A DNA stretch of 15,449 nucleotides from UBA3071 sp965369635 (GTDB lineage: Bacteria > Chloroflexota > Anaerolineae > UBA3071). The stretch is from NCBI GenBank assembly GCA_965369635.1, contig CBDURC010000049.1:1-15449 (forward strand), in the 5' to 3' direction. Position numbers and translations under genes: made by a program. Shown here piece by piece: positions 6,369-12,259 of this stretch (position 1 is its first letter; each line of letters begins with the position of its first letter). The notes beneath the pieces were generated by a model that was not told the DNA's origin, made no database searches, and saw only the letters and a list, made by a program, of their open reading frames with translations.

Positions 6369-7591
6369 ACGATCCAGAGGATGCGTCTATGACACAGAGT
6401 CCGTCTCACCTGTCGCCTTTCACACATCGGAAGAGTATCGCCGTAGTTGGAGCATCAACCGCGGGGCTGTTTGCCGCGGCCTTGTTGGCCGAAAAGGGCC
6501 TGTCGGTTCGTGTCTACGAGGCCAATGGGTCATTCAATGCCCTGCCGAGAACGCTCATCGTCACCAGTCGCCTGTCTCAGGTGCTGGGTTTCGTGCCCAC
6601 GGAGGCGATAGTCAACCAGGTGCATCATATCGAGCTGATCTCTCGTGGCGCTTCCGCACGGATCACGCTGCGGAAACCCGATTTCATCATCGAGCGGGAG
6701 AGCCTAGTAGGGCTGCTGGCCGAGCGGGCGCACAGAGCAGGGGTGGAAATCGTGTCCGGCCAGCGATTCGTTGGCTTCGATAGCGCTGCCTCCGGCGGTC
6801 ACGGGCAACTGCGGCTGCGATTTGTGGACGCCACGAGCGACTACCAACGAGAGGAACCGGCTGATTTGGTGATTGGGGCTGATGGCGTGCGTAGCCAGGT
6901 AGCCCAGGCAGCCGCTCCGAAGCAGCGAGACTCGGTAGCTCTCTTGCAGGCGCTCGTAGCCCTTCCCCCGAATGCAGACCCGCATACGGTGCGAGTGTGG
7001 TTCGAGCGAGGCGACACTCGGTTTTTCTACTGGCTGATTCCGGAATCGAGGGAGAGGGCTGCCGTGGGGTTGATCGGCGAGGGAGCGGCAGAGGCAAAGG
7101 AGCGGCTGGCGCGCTTTCTCGGCTCTCAGGGCTTTGAGCCTCTGGAGTACCAGGCAGCGCCGGTGGCAGTGCATCGCTTCTCATCCCGCCCGTGGGCCGA
7201 AGTCGGGGGCAACCGCGTCCTGCTCGTGGGAGACGCCGCAGGTCAGGTGAAGATGACCACTGTGGGCGGGGTGGTGACAGGTTTACGGGGAGCCCGGGCC
7301 GCGGTCGATGCGGTCCTGGGCCGAAACAGCTACCGACAGGAGCTGCGAGAGCTCAAGCGTGAACTGGACCTGCATCTTCTTATGCGCAGAATCCTGGACC
7401 GCTTCACTGATGCTGACTATGACACTCTTCTGCACTCCCTGAACCGCAGGATCAAAGACATCCTGGAGACTGGCAATCGGGATGAGATGGTCAGAGCCTT
7501 CTGGAGACTGCCTTTCGCGCAGCCGCGACTATTATCCCTGGCCCTGGGCGTGCTCTTGCGAAAACCGGGTGCGGCGGGAAAAAGAAGATGA
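6365..7591 (+). CDS. FAD-dependent oxidoreductase, geranylgeranyl-reductase / aromatic hydroxylase-like
   Basis: A 408-residue flavoprotein. The dinucleotide-binding motif near the N-terminus reads VVGASTAG (G29-A-S-T-A-G34), followed by EA at the end of strand 2; ADLVIGADGVRS is the second FAD/NAD(P)H motif; VLLVGDAAGQVKMTTVGGV (D290) is the third. The GDAAGQVKxTTxGG form, with lysine and a glycine-rich helix after the GD motif, is typical of the geranylgeranyl reductase group that saturates isoprenoid chains, more than of PHBH hydroxylases. The substrate is not readable. Inside a polysaccharide operon an inferred role is modification of the polyprenyl carrier or of a sugar or lipid. Start 6365 gives an ATGA overlap with the glycosyltransferase; ATG 6389 has a better Shine-Dalgarno (AGAGG, 8-base spacer). 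Confidence 0.82.
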   Translation: MNDPEDASMTQSPSHLSPFTHRKSIAVVGASTAGLFAAALLAEKGLSVRVYEANGSFNALPRTLIVTSRLSQVLGFVPTEAIVNQVHHIELISRGASARITLRKPDFIIERESLVGLLAERAHRAGVEIVSGQRFVGFDSAASGGHGQLRLRFVDATSDYQREEPADLVIGADGVRSQVAQAAAPKQRDSVALLQALVALPPNADPHTVRVWFERGDTRFFYWLIPESRERAAVGLIGEGAAEAKERLARFLGSQGFEPLEYQAAPVAVHRFSSRPWAEVGGNRVLLVGDAAGQVKMTTVGGVVTGLRGARAAVDAVLGRNSYRQELRELKRELDLHLLMRRILDRFTDADYDTLLHSLNRRIKDILETGNRDEMVRAFWRLPFAQPRLLSLALGVLLRKPGAAGKRR

Positions 7592-8889
7592 ACATGAGGA
7601 CTGAACTGATGAACCGGCTTCCCCAGCAGAGGATGTGGTTGGCAGTGGAATGGGGCCTGCTGGCACTGGCGGCACCCTTTCTCCTCCTTCCCACTGCGAA
7701 ACCGCAGGCCACTCTCCTGGTGCTAGGGCTGCTGTGCATGTTCTGGCTCATCGCACTGGTTCGGCGGCAGCCCTGGCCGGTGACGCCCTTCAACGGAGCC
7801 TTGTTGCTCTTTTCCGTCATGGTGGGAGTTGGCACTCTGACTACCACGCTGCCGGCTCTGACTGCGGCCAAGGCTACAGGGCTTGTCCTGGGGTTGGCAG
7901 TGTTCCGGGCGGTGGCGCAGACGCGGGGGACACGGGGCGTAGCACTTGCCCTGGGAGGAGTGATCCTGGCGGGGATGGGGGTGTGGGCGCTGGGAATGCT
8001 CGACCTTCAATGGCCTGCGAAGGTTCCGGTGTTGCAGGCCTGGCTGGATCGATTGCCGCAGCATGTTATGCGCCTGCCAGGCACGCCAGCGGGAGGGATC
8101 AGCCCCAACCAATTGGCCGGGACCTTGGTTCTGCTCCTGCCAGTGGCCCTGGCCGCCCTCTTGGGGGGTAAACGCCTCGGGTCTCGTTGGCTGCTGTCGC
8201 TCTTGGGACTGGCCGGGGTGGTTATCTGGGGCATTACGCTCTTTCTCACCCAGTCGCGTGGGGGTTGGATCGGAGGAGCGGCCGGCGTGCTGGCATTCTG
8301 CACCTTGTGGGGACTGGGAGGCCAGCGGCGCTGGCAGCGGGTGGTTGGCTTGGCCTTGCCGCTCCTGGCGATAGTGGCGGTAGCGATGGTGCTGCTGTAC
8401 CTGGGACCTGACCGGATAGGCCAGCTTCTGTACGGCACAGCCGAGGGGTCTGTGGAAACCGCCGTGGGTGCCATTTCCTTCAAGGGGCGGGTGGAGATAT
8501 GGTCACGGGCCCTCTACACCATCTATGATTTTCCCTTCACCGGCCGGGGACTCGGCACTTTTCGGCAGATGACGCCTCTGATGTATCCGCTCTTCCTGGT
8601 CAGTCCTGAGAAGGATATCGCCCACGCGCACAACGTGTTCTTGCAGGTCGCGGTGGATCTGGGATTGCCAGGGCTGGTAGGCTATCTGGCCCTGTTGCTG
8701 GTGGCCGCATGGGTCGGTTGGCAGGAGCTTCGGAGAGGAGGCGGAGGGCGCTGGCTGGCGGTGGGCGTGCTGGCAGGGTTGCTGGGGTTCCACGTCTACG
8801 GTATGGCTGACACATTGGCCCTGGGGTCCAAACCGTCATTTCTGTTGTGGTGGGTGCTGGGGCTGCTGGCTGCGGAGTCGGAGGGATGA
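7588..8889 (+). CDS. O-antigen ligase / polymerase family membrane protein (Wzy_C-like)
   Basis: A 433-residue protein with about ten to twelve hydrophobic segments. The family core is visible: FLTQSRGGWIG (Q222-S-R224), a long periplasmic-type loop with FKGRVEIW and GRGLGTFR, then AHNVFLQVAVDLGLPGLVGYLALL (H348). These are the conserved arginine and histidine regions of the Wzy_C/WaaL superfamily, which joins or polymerises lipid-linked glycans at the outer face of the cytoplasmic membrane. Ligase and polymerase cannot be separated by sequence alone; with a WbaP-type initiator in the same operon, polymerase is at least as likely. It starts inside the previous stop (ATGA, 7588-7591) and its own stop overlaps the following ATG the same way. 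Confidence 0.9.
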   Translation: MNMRTELMNRLPQQRMWLAVEWGLLALAAPFLLLPTAKPQATLLVLGLLCMFWLIALVRRQPWPVTPFNGALLLFSVMVGVGTLTTTLPALTAAKATGLVLGLAVFRAVAQTRGTRGVALALGGVILAGMGVWALGMLDLQWPAKVPVLQAWLDRLPQHVMRLPGTPAGGISPNQLAGTLVLLLPVALAALLGGKRLGSRWLLSLLGLAGVVIWGITLFLTQSRGGWIGGAAGVLAFCTLWGLGGQRRWQRVVGLALPLLAIVAVAMVLLYLGPDRIGQLLYGTAEGSVETAVGAISFKGRVEIWSRALYTIYDFPFTGRGLGTFRQMTPLMYPLFLVSPEKDIAHAHNVFLQVAVDLGLPGLVGYLALLLVAAWVGWQELRRGGGGRWLAVGVLAGLLGFHVYGMADTLALGSKPSFLLWWVLGLLAAESEG

Positions 8890-9086
8890 TCCGGGTCAAT
8901 GATCGGTTCGACGTCGGGTGGCTGGAGGGGATGACTGTCGAGGGTGTGCTGAAGGCGTGTGGCTTCACTTATCCGCTGCTCGTGGTCTCTGTCAACGGAC
9001 AGATTGTCTCCAGGGAGGCGTATCCGACATTTCCGGTAGCGGACGAAGACGAGGTCAAGGTCTTGCACTTGGTTGCCGGCGGCTGA
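8886..9086 (+). CDS. ThiS/MoaD-like ubiquitin-fold sulfur carrier protein
   Basis: A 66-residue protein ending in Gly-Gly, the C-terminal feature that is adenylated and thiocarboxylated in ThiS and MoaD. The pattern VEGVLKACGF, VVSVNGQIVSREAYPTFPVADEDEVKVLHLVAGG fits the ThiS layout: helix, central VNG-x-IV strand, acidic D-x-D-EV turn and a final strand before GG. In thiamine synthesis ThiS works with ThiF and ThiG; none of these, nor MoeB/MoaE, is in this window, so its job is unknown. The ATG sits in an ATGA overlap with the polymerase-like gene, so it is cotranslated with the polysaccharide operon. It ends 8 bases before the stop of the convergent kinase gene, with no room for a terminator. 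Confidence 0.82.
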   Translation: MIRVNDRFDVGWLEGMTVEGVLKACGFTYPLLVVSVNGQIVSREAYPTFPVADEDEVKVLHLVAGG

Positions 9087-9094
9087 GGAAGGAG

Positions 9095-9733
9095 TTAGGT
9101 GACCGTGACGACTTCCTTTCCTTGCAGCTTCTCTAGCACCTTAGTGGCGATGAGTTCCAGGTGTGTCCTGTTGCGCACGAAATCCAACTCGTCGGAGGGG
9201 ACGGTCAACACGGGGCAGAGCGAAAAGCCCTCAATCCATTCTTCGTATAGGATGTTCAGTTGCTCCAAATACGCGGGGTCTATCTGTTGTTCGTAGTCAC
9301 GCCCTCGCAGACGGATGCGCTCGCCCAGCGTGGACACGCTGGCTTGTAGATAGATGATCAGGTCTGGCGGCGGCAAGAAGGCCTTGATCGCCTCATACAT
9401 CTCGCGGTAGCTAGCGTAATCCCGCTTGGACATGAGGTTCTGCTCGTGCAGGTTCCGGGCAAAGATCTCAGCGTCCTCGTACACGGTGCGATCCTGGATG
9501 ACCGTGCTGGGATAATCCACAATCTGGCGGTGGTGGCGTAGCCGCCGGGAGAGGAAGAAGATTTGGGAGTGGAAGCTCCACGTGCGCATGTCCTGGTAGA
9601 AATCAGCCAGGTATGGGTTGTCATCCACCGCTTCGTAGAATGGGTGCCAACATAGGTATTCGCTCAACATCCGGCTGAGGGTGGATTTGCCGACACCGAT
9701 GTTGCCGGCCACGGCGATGAAGCGCTTGCCCAT
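9095..9733 (-). CDS. deoxynucleoside kinase, deoxyadenosine/deoxycytidine-kinase-like
   Basis: A 212-residue cytoplasmic kinase phosphorylating deoxynucleosides with ATP for dNTP salvage. The P-loop is GNIGVGKST (10-18); DNPYLADFY follows; the DR-x-YED motif is D81-R82-T-V-Y85-E-D87, with D and R in the catalytic centre; the LID arginines are in RIRLRGRDYE. The parts QDRTVYEDAEIFA, MSKRDY and YEEWIEGFSLCPVL closely resemble my recall of the Bacillus dAdo/dCyd kinase rather than its dGuo kinase. AGGAGG (minus-strand reading, 9743-9748) with a 9-base spacer supports the start. It lies 21 bases after the kinase-MazG fusion, giving a two-gene operon like the Bacillus dgk-dck pair. Confidence 0.9.
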   Translation of the reverse strand: MGKRFIAVAGNIGVGKSTLSRMLSEYLCWHPFYEAVDDNPYLADFYQDMRTWSFHSQIFFLSRRLRHHRQIVDYPSTVIQDRTVYEDAEIFARNLHEQNLMSKRDYASYREMYEAIKAFLPPPDLIIYLQASVSTLGERIRLRGRDYEQQIDPAYLEQLNILYEEWIEGFSLCPVLTVPSDELDFVRNRTHLELIATKVLEKLQGKEVVTVT

Positions 9734-9754
9734 TGACTGTATCCTCCTGTTGCC

Positions 9755-10780
9755 CTACCACGTCCGCCCACGATTGGTGTTCATCTTCGTTACATAGCTG
9801 CCCTCCAGATCCACGCCGGAGTAATTCGCCAGCTTGAGCAGGTATGCCAAGCAGTCGACCAATTCCTCCTGCAAGTGGGGCAGATGTTCCTGCAGTGCCC
9901 GATCACGTGCCTCCTGCTGGTTGCCTAGCTTCTCGTAGAGCAGTTCCTGCGCCCTCCATACCGCCTTCAACTCTGCTCCAAGCTCGCCGATCTCCTCCGT
10001 CAAACAGATGTAGTTGAAGTAGATATCTGTCAGGAATCCCTTGTGCCTGTCTAGCGTCTGATGCCAACGCTGGAAGTCACTAAGCCGGCGGCGGCTTGGC
10101 AAGCTGGGGGCCTCTTTCGCCCGTGTAGAAGGCTCCAGATCAGGCAGTGGCTGCTGGAAGATACCCCTGCTCAGGGTTTCCCGAATCTGTCCGATGAGCC
10201 GCTCTCTGGCCCGACGATCTTGCACGATGTCCAGGGCGTTGGTGTTAATGGTCAGCACCGGCGCGGCAGTGTACTGTGCAAGGAACTGTTCGTAGGCGAG
10301 CCGCAAGCCGTCAATGTAGTCCCTGGACATGGTGCGCTCGTAGGGCCGGTCGCGTAAGCTGATGCGTTGCATGAGCACATCAGTGTCGGCACGCAAGAAG
10401 ACGACCAGGTCTGGCGTGGGGATCTGCTCGCTGAGGATGGTCTGCACCCGCTCGTACATTGTCAGTTCGTCGCCTCTGAGGTTCAGGTGGGCGAAAAGCC
10501 AGTCCTTGTCGAACATGTAGTCGCTGACCAGGGTGTGGTGGCGCAACGTCTGGCGAATCACGTGGTGCTGTTGGCGGTAGCGGCTGAGCAGGAAGAAGAC
10601 CTGTGTCTGGAAAGCGTAGCGTTTGGGATCGGTGTAGAAATCGCTGAGGAAGGGGTTCTCCTCAAAGACTTCCAGCAGCAGCTCTGCTTCCAGCGGTTCT
10701 TTGAGCATGCGGGCCAGCGTGGTCTTGCCCACGCCGATGGCTCCCTCGATGGCGATGTAGTGGTGCTGATTTTCGGGCAT
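9755..10780 (-). CDS. deoxyguanosine-kinase-like domain fused to a MazG-like NTP pyrophosphohydrolase domain
   Basis: A 341-residue two-domain protein. Residues 1 to about 210 form a deoxynucleoside kinase: P-loop GAIGVGKTT (13-21), ENPFLSDFY, FFLLSRYRQ, SDYMFDKDWLFA in place of the usual DRS motif (as I recall in Bacillus deoxyguanosine kinase, which has ADY...), and RISLRDRPYER as LID. After a polar linker (about 210-240) comes an all-alpha domain with the MazG metal-binding signature: E262-E263-I-G-E266 and E306-x-x-D309, followed by LKLANYSGVDLEGSYVTKMNTNRG. MazG domains hydrolyse (d)NTPs to monophosphates and PPi. Kinase and hydrolase on one chain suggest control of dGTP-type pools or removal of damaged nucleotides; that role is inference. 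GGGAG stands 8 bases before the ATG. Confidence 0.87.
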   Translation of the reverse strand: MPENQHHYIAIEGAIGVGKTTLARMLKEPLEAELLLEVFEENPFLSDFYTDPKRYAFQTQVFFLLSRYRQQHHVIRQTLRHHTLVSDYMFDKDWLFAHLNLRGDELTMYERVQTILSEQIPTPDLVVFLRADTDVLMQRISLRDRPYERTMSRDYIDGLRLAYEQFLAQYTAAPVLTINTNALDIVQDRRARERLIGQIRETLSRGIFQQPLPDLEPSTRAKEAPSLPSRRRLSDFQRWHQTLDRHKGFLTDIYFNYICLTEEIGELGAELKAVWRAQELLYEKLGNQQEARDRALQEHLPHLQEELVDCLAYLLKLANYSGVDLEGSYVTKMNTNRGRTW

Positions 10781-10835
10781 GGCCGGGTCTCCCTGGGGCG
10801 CGGGATCTGAGTGATTGTCTCAGCTCGTCGTGCAT

Positions 10836-10864
10836 AGGATACCGCGATTGGGAGAAAAAGTCAA
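10836..10864 (-). promoter_or_regulatory. sigma-70-type promoter for the kinase operon
   Basis: Read on the minus strand: TTGACT (10864-10859), a 17-base spacer, TATCCT (10841-10836). The -35 is one base from consensus and the spacing is ideal; the -10 is weaker. Transcription would start near 10829, about 48 bases before the fusion gene. It lies back to back with the sigma-factor promoters, the two -35 elements separated by only 10 bases, so the regulators of one direction could affect the other. Confidence 0.6.
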
Positions 10865-10874
10865 GATACGGAGT

Positions 10875-10900
10875 TGAAACTTTCGTGAGCTTGCATCGTA
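10875..10900 (+). promoter_or_regulatory. ECF-type promoter with exact sigma-W-like consensus upstream of the sigma gene
   Basis: TGAAAC (10875-10880), 16 bases, CGTA (10897-10900). This is letter for letter the Bacillus sigma-W promoter consensus including spacing, and its place directly before an ECF sigma gene is what autoregulation predicts. Transcription would begin about 10908. A second, overlapping sigma-70 extended -10 (TGGTATGAT, 10901-10909) is present without a clear -35 and could give basal expression. Confidence 0.7.
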
Positions 10901-10956
10901 TGGTATGATGAGAGCCGGTGTTAGACGTGCTGGCTGGCAAGTGGCGGAGTGAGGAT

Positions 10957-11634
10957 GTGAGCGAGGAACAGACCTGGATCGCACAAGCACTGGCTGGGGA
11001 TCGTGGCGCCTTCGGGCGCCTTGTGGAAGCATACCAAATTCCGGTGTATAACTTGGCACACCGCATGTTGGGCAATGCGTTGGAAGCGGAAGATGCTGCG
11101 CAGGAGGCCTTCTTGCGGGCCTATGCCAAGCTACACACTTATCGGCCGGAGCGGAAGTTCTCCACCTGGGTGCTGTCCATCACCTCGCACTACTGCATTG
11201 ATCGGCTGCGGCGGCGACGCTTCACCTGGCTTTCGCTGGAGGCGCCTTTACCGCCAGGGTCGCTGCAAAGCGACCATGGGCTTCCGGAAGAAGCAGCCTT
11301 GCGGAGCGAGGCAAGAGAAGAGGTGCACTGTCTGTTGGATGGCCTGGAGCCAGCCTACCGCGCTCCGATTGTGCTCCGCTATTGGCACGACCTCTCCTAC
11401 CAGGAGATCGCAGCGACGCTGGGCATCACGCTGGCGGCGGTCAAGACTCGCTTGCACCGGGCCCGACTCAAGCTGGCCCAGCAGGCGGCAGAGCCGCAGA
11501 AGGCACGACAGATCCCCAAGGTGTCCTTGGGAGGAGTGCCAGGTTCGAAGGTTTCGGGTTCGGAGTTTTGGGTTCAGAGTTCGGCACAGAACGGTGAGGG
11601 CCAAACGCTGACGCCAGGACTTGGGACCGTGTAG
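10957..11634 (+). CDS. ECF-family RNA polymerase sigma factor
   Basis: A 225-residue group 4 sigma factor. Region 2 occupies about residues 20-90 (YNLAHRMLGNALEAEDAAQEAFLRAY, then FSTWVLSITSHYCIDRLRRRR) and region 4 about 125-178 (LEPAYRAPIVLRYWHDLSYQEIAATLGITLAAVKTRLHRARLKL), the DNA-binding helix-turn-helix. No sigma region 1 or 3 is present, as usual for ECF factors. GTG 10957 is chosen because GGAG (10946-10949) stands 7 bases before it; an earlier in-frame GTG at 10918 would lie about 10 bases from the expected transcript start. The last 45 or so residues are low complexity and serine/glycine-rich, encoded partly by a 7-bp repeat, and look like a recent extension. Its anti-sigma factor follows after 12 bases. 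Confidence 0.92.
   Translation: MSEEQTWIAQALAGDRGAFGRLVEAYQIPVYNLAHRMLGNALEAEDAAQEAFLRAYAKLHTYRPERKFSTWVLSITSHYCIDRLRRRRFTWLSLEAPLPPGSLQSDHGLPEEAALRSEAREEVHCLLDGLEPAYRAPIVLRYWHDLSYQEIAATLGITLAAVKTRLHRARLKLAQQAAEPQKARQIPKVSLGGVPGSKVSGSEFWVQSSAQNGEGQTLTPGLGTV
11542..11583 (+). repeat. six degenerate 7-bp repeats (GGTTCGA-like) in the 3' end of the sigma gene
   Basis: Six consecutive heptamers: GGTTCGA, AGGTTTC, GGGTTCG, GAGTTTT, GGGTTCA, GAGTTCG. All share a central G-T-T core at the same phase. They encode about residues 196-209 of the sigma factor, beyond region 4. Three units make 21 bases, so the frame is kept only in multiples of three units. Confidence 0.7.
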
Positions 11635-11646
11635 GCGGAGAGCGAA

Positions 11647-12207
11647 GTGGTTGATCACGCAGAGATGACCCTTATGATGTCACTGGCGCTGGATGGGATG
11701 CTCTCTCCTGGGGAGCAGGGGGCATTCGAAGCACACCTGTGCACCTGCCCTGACTGCCAGGCCAGGTGGACACGCTGGCGGCAAGTGGATGCGTTGCTAG
11801 CTGCGGGACCTGTGCTCTCGCCTTCGCCTGGTTTCAGCGCCCGTGTGCTGAAGCGCCTGAGACACCGCGGGCAATACCAGCGGCGGCTGCTAGGCGGCGT
11901 GCTGTTGCTGGGCGGTTCGCTTTCCGTGTGGGGCATGGTGCTCTTGGCCTTGGTCGCAGCGGCTCTGCTCTGGACTATCAGCGATCCGTCGGTAGCTATC
12001 CACGGTGCACAAGTTCTGACGCATCTTCTGGCCGCTGGTGGCCTGTTGGTCAAGGCCGTGCGGCTGGGCCTGGGGAGCATGGTCAGCCCTTTGGTGTTGC
12101 CGTGGTTGGTGGGTTATGCCTGTGTGGTGTTGGTGATGACAGCGGTGTGGGTTCGGTTGGTGCGGCGACGCCCACTGCGAGCCCCGGCCTTGATACTCGT
12201 GATGTAG
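11647..12207 (+). CDS. membrane anti-sigma factor with zinc-finger (ZAS) domain
   Basis: A 186-residue protein that would hold the preceding ECF sigma factor at the membrane. The N-terminal zf-HC2/ZAS motif is H30-x3-C34-x2-C37, in FEAHLCTCPDCQARW, preceded by the helix MMSLALDGMLSPGEQ typical of anti-sigma domains. Hydrophobic segments follow: a long one at about 82-112 and further ones around 125-176, with basic residues (RLVRRRP) at the C-terminal, probably cytoplasmic end. The GTG start has GGAG with a 6-base spacer. The gap of 12 bases to the sigma gene and 52 to the next gene supports one operon. Confidence 0.88.
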   Translation: MVDHAEMTLMMSLALDGMLSPGEQGAFEAHLCTCPDCQARWTRWRQVDALLAAGPVLSPSPGFSARVLKRLRHRGQYQRRLLGGVLLLGGSLSVWGMVLLALVAAALLWTISDPSVAIHGAQVLTHLLAAGGLLVKAVRLGLGSMVSPLVLPWLVGYACVVLVMTAVWVRLVRRRPLRAPALILVM

Positions 12208-12259
12208 TTCTCAGTGCCTGAGGTTGCTTGGGCAGATTCAATCACAGGAGGTGAAAGAG

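Noticed and set aside
10918..10956. Earlier GTG start of the sigma factor
   Set aside because: It would leave only about 10 bases of leader after the ECF promoter and has no ribosome binding site; GTG 10957 has GGAG 7 bases before it.
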